Positions 23,992 to 33,123 of a DNA stretch of 64,000 nucleotides are shown here, piece after piece; the stretch's first letter is position 1; each line of letters starts with the position of its first letter. The translations under genes and the position numbers were made by a program. Below the pieces are notes generated by a model. That model had not been told where the DNA came from. It saw nothing but the letters and a program-made list of their open reading frames with translations, and did no database searches. This DNA comes from Chryseobacterium herbae (GTDB lineage Bacteria > Bacteroidota > Bacteroidia > Flavobacteriales > Weeksellaceae). The stretch is from the NCBI RefSeq assembly GCF_025154075.1, contig NZ_JAOAMU010000003.1, positions 588,062 to 652,061 on the forward strand, given 5' to 3'.

Positions 23992-25326
23992 ATGAAGGTT
24001 ACCGCACAAAACCATGATGACGTAAGTGCATTACTTACAGTGACATTGGAAAAATCTGACTACAAAGAAAAAGTAGAAAAGCAGTTGATTAATTATGCTA
24101 AAAATGCGCAAGTTCCTGGTTTCAGAAAAGGGAAAGTGCCTTTAAGTATGGTTAAAAAACAATATGAAGCAGGTATTGCATTCGAAGAAATCAACAAACA
24201 GGTTTCTGACGCATTGAACAACTACGTTAACGAAAACAAGTTAAGATTAGTTGGACAGCCTGTTCCTCAGCCAGTAAACCAATTGGACTACAACGCTGAA
24301 CAAATTGAAGTTGGTTTCGAGGTAGGATATGAGCCTGAATTCACTATAGATTTAGCTAAATATGAAGCTCCTCATTATAAAGTAGAGGCTTCTGACAAAG
24401 AAATTACGAAGAGCATTGAGAACATGCAGAGACGTTTTGCGGAGCAGGTTCCTCAGGATAAAATCGGTAAAGATTCTTATATCGCTTTAGAGATTTCTCA
24501 GGTTGTAGAAGAAGATGCTGAAGGAGAGCACCACCACCACCCAAAGAATGCTACCATTACAGCTGAAAACAAAGAAGCTTTCAAATTGGTAAAAGCTTTG
24601 AAAATGGACGGTTCTGTAAAAGTATCTAAAGAAACTCTTGCCTCTGACGAAGAATTAGCTAAAGAATTAGGATTCACTAAAGAAGAAGTTGAGCACTTAC
24701 ACCATGCTGAAGTAGAAGTTAAAGTAAAAGATTTCTATGCATTGAACTTAGCTGAACTTAATCAGGAGTTATTCGACAAAGTATACGGAGAAGGAACTAT
24801 TACATCTGAAGATGAGCTTAAAGACAAAGTAAAATCTGAATTGGATGAGTACTTCCAGCAAAATGCTGACGTTCACTATGTGAATAAAGTATTGGAGCAG
24901 GTTACTGAAAAAGAAGAAGTGAAACTTCCTGAAAATTTCTTAGTAAAATGGTTAATATTCTCTAATCAGAATATCCAGTCTGAAGACCAGGCTAAAGAAA
25001 TTCTTGAAGCTGAGAAAAGCCAATTAAGATACCAGATCATTGAAGGTAAATTAATGACGGATAACGAGATCAAATTAGACTATGCTGATGTATTGGCACA
25101 GGCTGAGCAGTTGGTAAGAAACCAATTGGCGATCTACGGAATCCACCACTTAGGTGATGAAGAAATCCAGAAATATGCTGTTGAGATGTTGAAAGACCAG
25201 GAGCAGGTAAGACAAATTTCTTCTGAAGTAGCTATGGCTAAACTTAAAGATGTAATCCTTGAAAAAGGAGGAAAAAAAGAAACTAAAATCTCTCACGACG
25301 AGTTTTTAGAAGAACTTAAGAAATAA
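23992..25326 (+). CDS. tig: Trigger factor chaperone
   Basis: Ribosome-bound chaperone and peptidyl-prolyl isomerase of 444 residues. The ribosome-binding signature VPGFRKGKVPLSMVKKQYE is in the N-terminal domain. The central FKBP-like domain is divergent (VVEEDAEGEHHHHPKNATI) and lacks an obvious isomerase active-site set, as is common in Bacteroidetes. The Glu/Lys-rich helical C-terminal domain (SSEVAMAKLKDVILEKGG) completes it. It is preceded by a consensus promoter and closed by a strong terminator. Confidence 0.93.
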   Translation: MKVTAQNHDDVSALLTVTLEKSDYKEKVEKQLINYAKNAQVPGFRKGKVPLSMVKKQYEAGIAFEEINKQVSDALNNYVNENKLRLVGQPVPQPVNQLDYNAEQIEVGFEVGYEPEFTIDLAKYEAPHYKVEASDKEITKSIENMQRRFAEQVPQDKIGKDSYIALEISQVVEEDAEGEHHHHPKNATITAENKEAFKLVKALKMDGSVKVSKETLASDEELAKELGFTKEEVEHLHHAEVEVKVKDFYALNLAELNQELFDKVYGEGTITSEDELKDKVKSELDEYFQQNADVHYVNKVLEQVTEKEEVKLPENFLVKWLIFSNQNIQSEDQAKEILEAEKSQLRYQIIEGKLMTDNEIKLDYADVLAQAEQLVRNQLAIYGIHHLGDEEIQKYAVEMLKDQEQVRQISSEVAMAKLKDVILEKGGKKETKISHDEFLEELKK

Positions 25327-25348
25327 TTTATTTCAATATAAATATTTG

Positions 25349-25377
25349 AAAACCTCTGGGAAACCGGAGGTTTTTTT
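25349..25377 (+). terminator. Terminator after tig
   Basis: Eleven-pair stem starting AAAACCTC, closed by a GAAA tetraloop and followed by seven T. Confidence 0.88.
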
Positions 25378-25486
25378 ATGCCCGATTTAAAGGAGTTTCT
25401 ATTTATTTAACCTAAATTAAGGATAAGAGCTTTTTGTTTTAATGAGGGTAAGAAAGTTGGAAGCTCCGGATCTGAGTGTTTCTGTT

Positions 25487-25518
25487 AATCATGTCAAGGT
25501 TCAAACCTTGACATGATT
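25487..25518. repeat. Long perfect palindrome (15-bp arms, 2-nt centre)
   Basis: Arms AATCATGTCAAGGTT and AACCTTGACATGATT are perfect complements separated by CA. There is no T-run, so it is not a simple terminator. The rest of 25378-25728 holds no gene I can support. Confidence 0.85.
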
Positions 25519-25728
25519 ACTCAAAGGCACAAAAGGAAATTCTACCTTTCAGTAAATCCCAATTTTCGGCCCCTGTCACTCTCTTCCGCATCATCTTTTC
25601 ACAGGCCTATTCTCTTAAAAAACCTTAATGTATTCTTACAGATATTATAATGTATTGGGATAAATATCCTTTGTTTTATTTGTTGCGGTCATTATTCCTA
25701 TATTTACACTTTAAAACTTATTATAGAT

Positions 25729-26415
25729 ATGAAAAAGATCATCATTCCGTTTTTCTGTGCCGTATTGTTTTCAGTGCCGGCAGCAGCTCAGCAGACCAGC
25801 GCAGCTCCCGCAAAGACGGAAGTCGTGAAATCTAAGCTGACCCCAAAAGAAGTTATAGACAATTATTTCAAAGCGTTAGGAGGTAAGGCTAAACTGGAAG
25901 CCGTAAAATCTACAGTTATTGATAACAGCCTTAGCGTTCAGGGGATGGATATCACCATGAGCACTACGAAAATGGGTAATAAATTTAAGTCTGTACAAAC
26001 CGCAATGGGGCAGACAATAAGTCAGGTTTTTGACGGTGAAAAAGGATATATAGATAGAGCAGGACAGAAAACAGATTTCCCTGCTGAGAATATTGCCGAG
26101 CTGAAAAAAGGAACCACAGTTGAAGCTTTAGGCTTTAATGCTTCCAGCTTTCAGACCGCTACGGTAGAGAAAGTTGACGCTAAAGATTATAACGTATTAT
26201 CTTCAGAAAAAGGAAAATTTTACTTTGATGCTGCTACGGGACTTTTATATAAATCTACGGTAGGACAAGGAAATGTTATCGTGAAAAATTACACTACAGT
26301 AGAAGGATTAAAATTCCCTTCTGAAGTAGATATTGATGGAAATGGCCAGAAAGTGACGATTAAAACTACAAAAGTTGTTTTAAATGCTCCGGTTTCTGAT
26401 GCAGACTTTAAATAG
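25729..26415 (+). CDS. LolA-like periplasmic protein
   Basis: 228 residues with a clear signal peptide (KKIIIPFFCAVLFSVPAAAQ). After a short linker, LTPKEVIDNYFKALGG opens a LolA/LppX-like fold (VKSTVIDNSLSVQGMDITMS, DGEKGYIDRAG). Related sequences occur as C-terminal extensions of Bacteroidetes M16 proteases, and the M16 protease follows directly, so the two probably act together on outer-membrane or secreted peptides. Lipoprotein-carrier function is not shown. A terminator separates the two genes, but an independent promoter (TACTTTTA-like) precedes the protease. Confidence 0.75.
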   Translation: MKKIIIPFFCAVLFSVPAAAQQTSAAPAKTEVVKSKLTPKEVIDNYFKALGGKAKLEAVKSTVIDNSLSVQGMDITMSTTKMGNKFKSVQTAMGQTISQVFDGEKGYIDRAGQKTDFPAENIAELKKGTTVEALGFNASSFQTATVEKVDAKDYNVLSSEKGKFYFDAATGLLYKSTVGQGNVIVKNYTTVEGLKFPSEVDIDGNGQKVTIKTTKVVLNAPVSDADFK

Positions 26416-26437
26416 AAACAATCATTTTATAAGATAG

Positions 26438-26463
26438 AAGCCGGATATTTTCCGGCTTTTTTA
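26438..26463 (+). terminator. Terminator after LolA-like gene
   Basis: Stem AAGCCGGA/TCCGGCTT, 5-nt loop, T-run. Confidence 0.85.
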
Positions 26464-26567
26464 TTGCCTGAATAATTTTAACTCAAATTTAACTATAATG
26501 CGAATTTTAACATTTCTTCACGTGGTGAATAATTGATACTTTTAGCACGAAAATAAATTCAAATTAT

Positions 26568-29423
26568 ATGAAGAAAGTTTTATCATCATTTGCGGTCATC
26601 TTCCTGATGTCCTCAAATGTATTCGGTCAGAATATCCCTGTGGATGCTTCTGTGAGAATCGGTACCCTTTCCAATGGAATGAAGTACTACATCAAAAAAA
26701 ACACATTACCTGAAAAGAAAGTAGATTTCCGTCTGGCAATCAATGCCGGATCTATTCTTGAAGATGAAAACCAGAGAGGTTTAGCTCACTTTATGGAGCA
26801 CATGAACTTCAACGGAACCAAGAATTTCCCGGACAACAAACTCGTAGATTTTCTACAGTCTATCGGGGTGAAATTCGGGCAGCACCTTAATGCTTACACC
26901 AGCTTTGACGAAACCGTTTATATGCTTCCCGTTCCATTGGATAAACCCGGAAATCTGGATGCAGGACTGAAAGTAATGGAAGACTGGGCATTCAACGCTA
27001 CACTTTCTGATGCACAGATCAACAAAGAAAGAGGTGTTGTTCTGGAAGAGCTGAGATTGGGTCTTGGGGCAGATAAAAGAATGGCCGATAAATATCTTCC
27101 TAAATTATTATACAAATCACAATACGCAGACAGACTTCCAATCGGTAAAAAAGACGTTCTGGAAAACTTCAAGCCGGATGTGATCAGAAAATTCCACCAG
27201 GACTGGTACAGACCGGACCTTATGGCGATCGTAGTGGTAGGAGACATCAACGTAGATGAAGTTGAAAAGAAAATTAAAGACAATTTCAGCAAATATAAAA
27301 ATCCATCCAAGCCGAGAGAGCGAAAAGTATTTGATCTGCCTAACCATAAAGAAACATTAGTAGCAATAGAAACTGATCCGGATGCTACCAATTCTATGGT
27401 TCAGTTCATTATGAAAGATGCTGATGCTTATAAGCCGGATGTGACTGTTGAGCAGTACAACCAGACTATTGTCGAAGGTCTTTCTACGACGATGTTGAAC
27501 AACAGACTGAAAGAACTGATCAATTCAAACAATCCACCTTTTACATTCGGATCTGTGTATCATGGAGGAACGTATGCAAGAAGCAAAGAGGCTTTCCAGG
27601 GATTTGCCATGGTAAAAGAAGGAAATCAGCTGAACGCTCTGAAAGTTTTGTTGGAAGAAGTGGAAAGAGCGAAGAGATTCGGATTTACACAAACTGAACT
27701 TGACAGAGCAAAAGCACAGATGCTGTCTAACCTTGAAAGATCTTACAACAACCGTGACAAGACGGAAAGTGATATGCTGGTAGACGAGTATGTGAGAAAC
27801 TTCCTGGAGCAGGAACCAATGCCGGGAATTGCATGGGAATATGATGATACGAAAACATTCCTTCCTAAGGTTACCTTGGCTCAAACCAATGAGGTGATTA
27901 AGAAAATGGTGAAGGATGACAGCAGAGTAATTGTGATCACGGGACCTAAAAAGGATAACGTTACAATGCCAACAGAAGCAATGGTTCTAAACACCTTTGA
28001 ATCTGTAAAAATGGCAGATCTTAAGCCTTACGAAGAGAAAGCAGCGATCAAAAACCTGATAAAACCTTTCAAATCTGAAGGAAAAATTGCTAAAACGGAA
28101 ACGGATGCGAAATTAGGAACAACAACCTGGACATTGAGCAATGGAGCTAAAGTGACTTTCAAAAAGACGGATTTCAAAGATGACGAAATCGTGTTTTCAG
28201 CAAGAAGCTTAGGAGGGAACTCTCTGATCTCTGATGCTGACTTTATCAAAACTCAGTTCGCTTTCGGAGCATTATCAGAAGCAGGAGTAGGCGGATTGTC
28301 AAAAGCGGATCTTACCAATTATCTTGCAGGAAAGCAGGTGAGTGTAAATCCAATGATAGGACCTTACTTTGAAGGAATTTCAGGAAGAACTTCCCAGAAA
28401 GATCTAGGAACGGCTATGGAGCTTACCTATGCTTATTTTACGGGATTAAATTACAATCCTGCTGCATTCAATGCATATAAAGAAAAGCAGTCTGCGATGC
28501 TGGATAACCTGTTATCTAATCCTCAGGCTTATTTCTCTAATGAGCATGCGAAATTCATGAACCAGAAGAACCCGAGATTCATAGGACTATTCCCAATGGA
28601 GAAAGACTGGGCCAATACGGATTATAAAAAAGCGTACGATATCTATAAAGAGAAATTTGCCAATGCAGCAAACTTCCAGTTTTATTTCGTTGGAAATATA
28701 GATGAGACTACTTTCAAAGAGCAGGTGCTTCAGTATATCGGAAGCCTTCCGACAGCTGGAAAAACTTCCACGTTCAAAGATACAGGCTACAGACAGCTGA
28801 CCGGAGATCATTCGAAAGTGTACAAAAAAGGAAAAGATCCTAAGAGTATGGTGACGATCTCTTACAGCGGAGAAACACCTTACAACGAAAAAGAAGCTCT
28901 GGCTCTTGCAGCACTTGGAGAAGTAGCGACCATCAAAGTGATCGAAAAACTGAGAGAAGATGAAAGCGGAATCTACGGTGGTGGAGCAAGAGGAAGTATG
29001 AATAAGATTCCTTACAGCACTTATAATTTCAGCATCAGTTTCCCTTGCGGACCTGAAAATGCAGATAAATTGACGAAAAGTGCCATTACTGAACTTCAGA
29101 AACTAATCGACAAAGGTCCTGAGCAAAAAGACCTTGATAAGTACAAGGAAGGGGAATACAACGATAATAAAACAGAACTTAAGGATAATATGTTCTGGCT
29201 GAATGCTCTTGCTAAAAACCAGTTAGACGGCAGCGACAAATATGACATCCTGAACTATCAGGAAAAAGTAAAAGCGCTTACCGTAAAAGATCTTCAGGAT
29301 GTGGCTAAGAAATACCTTGCCAAAGGAAAAATCACCGCAACCCTGATGCCGGAAGACGGATGGGAAAATACTAAAAAAGCTGATGCAAAACCTGCAGTAG
29401 TAGGAGCAACAGTCGTTAAATAA
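26568..29423 (+). CDS. M16 family zinc metallopeptidase (PqqL-like, two-domain)
   Basis: 951 residues with signal peptide (..SSNVFGQ), so periplasmic or outer-membrane associated. The inverted zinc motif HFMEH (His74, Glu77, His78) is followed by the third ligand Glu in INKERGVVLEE (about 154). A second, inactive M16 half begins near residue 520 (GTTTWTLSNGAKVTFKKTDF), giving the closed-chamber architecture of peptidasomes that degrade small peptides. The LolA-like protein gene is immediately upstream. Ends at a bidirectional terminator. Confidence 0.93.
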   Translation: MKKVLSSFAVIFLMSSNVFGQNIPVDASVRIGTLSNGMKYYIKKNTLPEKKVDFRLAINAGSILEDENQRGLAHFMEHMNFNGTKNFPDNKLVDFLQSIGVKFGQHLNAYTSFDETVYMLPVPLDKPGNLDAGLKVMEDWAFNATLSDAQINKERGVVLEELRLGLGADKRMADKYLPKLLYKSQYADRLPIGKKDVLENFKPDVIRKFHQDWYRPDLMAIVVVGDINVDEVEKKIKDNFSKYKNPSKPRERKVFDLPNHKETLVAIETDPDATNSMVQFIMKDADAYKPDVTVEQYNQTIVEGLSTTMLNNRLKELINSNNPPFTFGSVYHGGTYARSKEAFQGFAMVKEGNQLNALKVLLEEVERAKRFGFTQTELDRAKAQMLSNLERSYNNRDKTESDMLVDEYVRNFLEQEPMPGIAWEYDDTKTFLPKVTLAQTNEVIKKMVKDDSRVIVITGPKKDNVTMPTEAMVLNTFESVKMADLKPYEEKAAIKNLIKPFKSEGKIAKTETDAKLGTTTWTLSNGAKVTFKKTDFKDDEIVFSARSLGGNSLISDADFIKTQFAFGALSEAGVGGLSKADLTNYLAGKQVSVNPMIGPYFEGISGRTSQKDLGTAMELTYAYFTGLNYNPAAFNAYKEKQSAMLDNLLSNPQAYFSNEHAKFMNQKNPRFIGLFPMEKDWANTDYKKAYDIYKEKFANAANFQFYFVGNIDETTFKEQVLQYIGSLPTAGKTSTFKDTGYRQLTGDHSKVYKKGKDPKSMVTISYSGETPYNEKEALALAALGEVATIKVIEKLREDESGIYGGGARGSMNKIPYSTYNFSISFPCGPENADKLTKSAITELQKLIDKGPEQKDLDKYKEGEYNDNKTELKDNMFWLNALAKNQLDGSDKYDILNYQEKVKALTVKDLQDVAKKYLAKGKITATLMPEDGWENTKKADAKPAVVGATVVK

Positions 29424-29447
29424 TATTTTCAGAATAATTGATAAAAG

Positions 29448-29476
29448 AAAAACCGCAGAATAATCTGCGGTTTTTT
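29448..29476. terminator. Bidirectional terminator
   Basis: Perfect 12-bp stem AAAAACCGCAGA/TCTGCGGTTTTT between convergent genes. Confidence 0.9.
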
Positions 29477-29481
29477 ATTGT

Positions 29482-30066
29482 TTAAGAGCCATATGCTTTT
29501 TTCCATTCATCGGCAGCTTCACTGAGAACGCCGTAGAACGCTTCACCGTACTTTCTGGTCAGTGGAGTTTTCAGGAATTTATAAATAGGAACCTGTAGTT
29601 CTTTTCCTAAAGCGCATGCATCGCTGCATACACTCCATTCGTGGTAGTTCAGAGCTGTGAACGTAGAATATTCTGTAACACGAATCGGGTAGAGGTGGCA
29701 GGAAATCGGTTTTTGCCAGTCTATAGCACCGTCTTCATACGCTTTTTCAATCCCACATTTCGTGATTCCTCTTTCGTCGAAAGTTACATAAGCACATTCG
29801 CGGTCTTCTACCATGGGTGTCACATACATTCCGTCCTCCGGATCTGTAGTCCATGTTCCCTGTTCTTCAAGGGCTTTGATGCCTTCCTGTGTAAGATAGG
29901 GCTTTATTTTATCAAGAATACTGTCTAAAATATCAAGCTCATCCTTATCTAGCGGAGCTCCTACATCTCCTTCCACACAGCATGCACCTTTGCATTTCGT
30001 AAGGTTGCAAACAAATTCTTCGGAAAATATATCCTCTGAAATCAATTTATCGTCTATCTGAATCAT
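29482..30066 (-). CDS. DUF3109 family protein (YkgJ-like Cys cluster)
   Basis: 194 residues, cytoplasmic. The N-terminal CNLTKCKGACC (Cys20, 25, 29, 30) and later CGIEKAYEDGAIDWQKPISCHLYPIRV and CSDACALGK give the cysteine set of the YkgJ-like zinc- or Fe-S-binding family. Function is unknown in the literature I can recall. It is the second gene of an operon, 5 bp after the membrane protein gene, an arrangement common in flavobacteria. Confidence 0.9.
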   Translation of the reverse strand: MIQIDDKLISEDIFSEEFVCNLTKCKGACCVEGDVGAPLDKDELDILDSILDKIKPYLTQEGIKALEEQGTWTTDPEDGMYVTPMVEDRECAYVTFDERGITKCGIEKAYEDGAIDWQKPISCHLYPIRVTEYSTFTALNYHEWSVCSDACALGKELQVPIYKFLKTPLTRKYGEAFYGVLSEAADEWKKAYGS

Positions 30067-30071
30067 AATCT

Positions 30072-30977
30072 TTAAAATAAATTAAAATACGTACCTGCTT
30101 TAAAAGCAATCAAACTTATAATGATAAGGCATAAGCTTACCTCCCGCATCCAGTATTTAGGCAAAAATCTCATCATCCTGCTTAGGATAATGCTTGACGG
30201 AAATGCCAGAAGCAGTAAATACTCATAATTTTTATTCATGTACAGAATAATGGTCACCAGCTGAGCCAGTGAAAAGACAAGCAGAAACGTATACTTATAT
30301 CTGCTTATCGGGCTTTTCTTATTATAGTTTGTGAAGTGGTCGTATACGGCATAAATAAGCATCAGCAGAATAGGAATCAATGGAAAAAGATCTATATAAT
30401 CCGTCATAGGTTTCATTTTTCCAAACGGGAAATAATCTATATTCCATGTGGTAAAACTGAAAAAAAACATGATGGAGAAATAACTGAATGCAATTAATAT
30501 GGTTCCTAAGAGAAATCTGAAGAGATTTAAACTTATTTTTTGAGAAGTGGCAATCACGTGAACAATCACGAAAAGGGCCATGGGCCACGTGGTAGGAAGG
30601 AAAATGAAATTCAAAGCAACGATGGCTCCTACCAGAACATACGACTTCTTTCTGATGTCTTCATCCGCACTCGTAAGAAGCAGAACAAGAAAAGAATTGG
30701 TGAGCAGCGAAACTGCAATTCCGATGTCCAGATGTCCGGGATAAAGTCCGAAAATAAAAAATGTGTATAAGAATAAGGGCAGATGGGTCTGATAATTCAG
30801 CGCAATGTTGTGAAAACAAAAATATCCCAAAGCAATTCCCAGAAAAGTTACCCCGGCAATAATCGCTTCATAAGTGTTGAAATTCAGTATGTTAAATATT
30901 ATAACTACTAATAGAAGAAAACCAATATAAACAGGAATTGAAAAAATATTGCTTTCTTTTGAAAGTAATTTAAACAT
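30072..30977 (-). CDS. DUF6427 family membrane protein
   Basis: 301 residues with roughly eight to ten hydrophobic helices and no soluble domain (FSIPVYIGFLLLVVIIFNIL at the start, SLCLIIISLIAFKAG near the end). It matches the Bacteroidetes family DUF6427. It is divergent from the DUF6341 gene, with promoters only two bases apart, and is followed by DUF3109. No biochemical role is known; conserved pairing with DUF6341 suggests a shared envelope function. Confidence 0.85.
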   Translation of the reverse strand: MFKLLSKESNIFSIPVYIGFLLLVVIIFNILNFNTYEAIIAGVTFLGIALGYFCFHNIALNYQTHLPLFLYTFFIFGLYPGHLDIGIAVSLLTNSFLVLLLTSADEDIRKKSYVLVGAIVALNFIFLPTTWPMALFVIVHVIATSQKISLNLFRFLLGTILIAFSYFSIMFFFSFTTWNIDYFPFGKMKPMTDYIDLFPLIPILLMLIYAVYDHFTNYNKKSPISRYKYTFLLVFSLAQLVTIILYMNKNYEYLLLLAFPSSIILSRMMRFLPKYWMREVSLCLIIISLIAFKAGTYFNLF

Positions 30978-30983
30978 TTTTTA

Positions 30984-30991
30984 TAAATTTG
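30984..30991 (+). promoter_or_regulatory. -7 element TAAATTTG for DUF6341 gene
   Basis: Consensus -7 element, 28 nt before ATG 31020. It lies two bases from the opposing -7 element at 30994-31001. Confidence 0.65.
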
Positions 30992-30993
30992 TA

Positions 30994-31001
30994 CAAAGTT
31001 A
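30994..31001 (-). promoter_or_regulatory. -7 element TAACTTTG for DUF6427 operon
   Basis: Minus-strand TAnnTTTG, 16 nt before the ATG at 30977. It is back-to-back with the + strand promoter, so the two cannot be occupied simultaneously. Confidence 0.6.
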
Positions 31002-31019
31002 ATTTAAAAAAGGAAAATA

Positions 31020-31253
31020 ATGACGTCTTTCTGGTTATTCTTAAGTAAAGTTTTCAAATGGGCCTTCGGTTTTTTTGATGCATTTGGAAATGTTCTAAAC
31101 TGGATTTTATTTATCGTTTGCTGCGTACTGTTTACTTACTGGTGCTATGTATTGGTGGTAACTCTTGGTGGTGATAAAGATAAAGACTATTATTCTCCGA
31201 CTGAGGGTAAGAACCCTTACTACGATCCGAAGATCTATAAAAAAGAAGGTTAA
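31020..31253 (+). CDS. DUF6341 family small membrane protein
   Basis: 77 residues. An amphipathic Trp/Phe-rich start (FWLFLSKVFKWAFGFFDAFG) is followed by one strong transmembrane helix (ILFIVCCVLFTYWCYVLVV) and a polar tail (YYSPTEGKNPYYDPKIYKKEG). It fits the flavobacterial family DUF6341, often mislabelled as uracil phosphoribosyltransferase in older annotations. It is divergent from DUF6427, which suggests a functional link. Confidence 0.8.
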   Translation: MTSFWLFLSKVFKWAFGFFDAFGNVLNWILFIVCCVLFTYWCYVLVVTLGGDKDKDYYSPTEGKNPYYDPKIYKKEG

Positions 31254-31270
31254 TTAATTGGTTATATAGT

Positions 31271-31306
31271 AAAAAACCGATCGGACTTAGGTCTGATCGG
31301 TTTTTT
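31271..31306. terminator. Bidirectional terminator
   Basis: Sixteen-pair stem with a single G.U pair (core ACCGATCGGAC), TTAG loop and flanking A6/T7, between DUF6341 and the universal stress protein. Confidence 0.9.
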
Positions 31307-31331
31307 TATTAACAGTTAAATTTAATTTTTT

Positions 31332-31769
31332 TTAGTCGTGGATGGGAAGTACCAGTACCGGAACGGGGGAGTCTTTTGTAAGTCCTTTCGTTAAGCTTCC
31401 TACAAAAACATCATAAATTCCACTTCTTCCGTGGGATCCCATGACGATATAATCTGCATTTTTAGCCTTGGCATAGTCCAGAATGGTATCCTTGGCGATT
31501 CCCTGTTTTAAAAGGTGCTCGCACTCCACATCCTGTGCAATAATTCGCTGCTCAATCTTATTCAGCTGTACCAGTTCCTCTCTGATCTCATTCGCTTCTA
31601 CTTCAGGAAAATATTGATATCCCATATCACCGATAGCAAAACCAATATCTGTTGGCGCTACGTGAATCAGAAAGACTCTGCCGTTTAACTGTTTTGCAAA
31701 TTTTACGGCTCCGTCTACAAGCTGTTCTGTTTTGTCCCCAAAATCTACGGGTAGTACAATATTTATCAT
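31332..31769 (-). CDS. Universal stress protein (UspA family)
   Basis: 145 residues, single Usp domain. The ATP-binding motif GSHGRSGIYDVFVGSLTKGL has the G-x2-G-x9-G-S/T spacing of the nucleotide-binding subgroup, and NIVLPVDFGDKTEQLVDGAVKFA is the usual N-terminus. Such proteins are cytoplasmic, dimeric and induced by starvation or stress. Monocistronic; a near-consensus TACCTTTA -7 element lies about 20 nt upstream. Confidence 0.92.
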   Translation of the reverse strand: MINIVLPVDFGDKTEQLVDGAVKFAKQLNGRVFLIHVAPTDIGFAIGDMGYQYFPEVEANEIREELVQLNKIEQRIIAQDVECEHLLKQGIAKDTILDYAKAKNADYIVMGSHGRSGIYDVFVGSLTKGLTKDSPVPVLVLPIHD

Positions 31770-32146
31770 GACCTCTAATTTTGTTATCTTAAAGGTAAGG
31801 AAAAATTGCCGAAATGTTATGTTAAATACTTATAATATTAATTGCAAACTGCCTTGTTAGCTATCTTTAGAATAAACAAAGCTGTAATTCTACAACATGG
31901 GTTTGGAACTCAATCTTGGTAAAAGATAATGATGCTATTGTTCATATTCGTTTTATTGAATTTTAATCACTTATTAACCATTGATAGTTTATTAAATTGT
32001 CATTTTTATTATTGAATTGATAGGTGTTTTGTGTATTGTCTGATGCAATAGTCCCTGTTGGGTGAATTTAATTTTTTTTTAATAAAAATTCATTAACTAA
32101 CGTATTAATTTTGATTTAATTTGTTTCATAATTGAATTTATAATTA
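31770..32146. other. AT-rich intergenic region between divergent genes
   Basis: 377 bp with a TACCTTTA-like -7 element for the stress protein (31790-31797, minus). I see no repeat, RNA gene or ORF of substance in the rest. Confidence 0.5.
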
Positions 32147-33061
32147 ATGTTTAAGATTAGTAGAAAAGCATGGAGGTTTGCAGAAACTGCCTTCAGTAAT
32201 GAGAGACGTAAGTATAGACGTAAGCAGCAATATAAAAGTTTTGTTTTAACTTTAATTAATTATAAATCTTCCAAATATTGGTTTGAAATTTTAGAAAGAG
32301 AGCGTTACAAAGAAGTCCTCTCTCAAAGGCCCCGTCTTTTTTTGAAACCATTCAAAGTTTATCTTTCAACTCGCTATTCCATCGAGCAAAGAATAAAAAT
32401 CATTTGTGATACCTATGATTTTATATATGGTGAGCACATTGAAAAAATAATTTTTGGAGAAGATCATGTAGTATGTAAATTTGCCTTAAAAAACGGGCTG
32501 CCGGCAAAGCTGGTGATTGGCTATAATGACCGATACAGAAAAGAAGGAGAATTGGTTTTGTCTCTGGTCATTGATCATCTTGATGGCAATGTAGCCTCCC
32601 TATCTTTCTCCGTGGAAAAAAATGAGAAGAATGAATGGCTGTGCAGGATTGGCTGTCTTCAGGGGAGGCCTGTTGTAAACGGAGTCTACGTTACAAAGGA
32701 AGCTCAGAAACTGATGAATGGAATAAGACCCAAAGCTTTTTTAATTGAAATTTTGCAGGAGTTTTGCAAAACACTTGATATAAAATCCATTAATGCAATA
32801 GGTGGAAAATGTCAGGCCCAAAACAAAAAACATTTTATTCACATTTCTCTTTTGCATACCATACAGTTTTCGTATAACGAATTTTGGGAAGAAATGGGAG
32901 GTCAGGATCTGGGAAATCATTGGTACGCATTACCATCGGAAACTTCCAGAAAAAATATCAATGAAGTAAAATCAGAAAAAAGGGCATCCTACAGAAAAAG
33001 ATATGAACTCATTGATTCTGTAAAAAGCAGTTTGTGTGATTATTTGAAAAGTAATCCCTAA
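32147..33061 (+). CDS. VirK/YbjX (DUF535) family protein
   Basis: 304 residues. Conserved DUF535 strings are visible: FLKPFKVYLSTRYSIEQRIKIICDTYDFI, GELVLSLVIDHLDGNVASLSFSV, IGCLQGRP and the C-terminal GGQDLGNHWYALP. In enterobacteria VirK/YbjX genes are linked to virulence and peptide resistance, with unknown biochemistry. The N-terminus is strongly basic without a signal peptide. Monocistronic, with a long AT-rich 5' region and no clean promoter visible. Confidence 0.88.
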   Translation: MFKISRKAWRFAETAFSNERRKYRRKQQYKSFVLTLINYKSSKYWFEILERERYKEVLSQRPRLFLKPFKVYLSTRYSIEQRIKIICDTYDFIYGEHIEKIIFGEDHVVCKFALKNGLPAKLVIGYNDRYRKEGELVLSLVIDHLDGNVASLSFSVEKNEKNEWLCRIGCLQGRPVVNGVYVTKEAQKLMNGIRPKAFLIEILQEFCKTLDIKSINAIGGKCQAQNKKHFIHISLLHTIQFSYNEFWEEMGGQDLGNHWYALPSETSRKNINEVKSEKRASYRKRYELIDSVKSSLCDYLKSNP

Positions 33062-33068
33062 AAAATAA

Positions 33069-33108
33069 AAAACGGCAGTCTTAATTTAAAAAATTAGGGT
33101 TGCCGTTT
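33069..33108. terminator. Bidirectional terminator
   Basis: Outer stem AAACGGCA/TGCCGTTT with an inner TAATTT/AAATTA stem, between convergent genes. Confidence 0.8.
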
Positions 33109-33123
33109 CACTGTTTATTTTTT

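Noticed and set aside
24523..24543. HHHH stretch in trigger factor as a metal site or cloning tag
   Set aside because: It sits in the variable loop of the FKBP-like domain in a natural context, with no vector sequence; a tag is excluded and metal binding is not supported.
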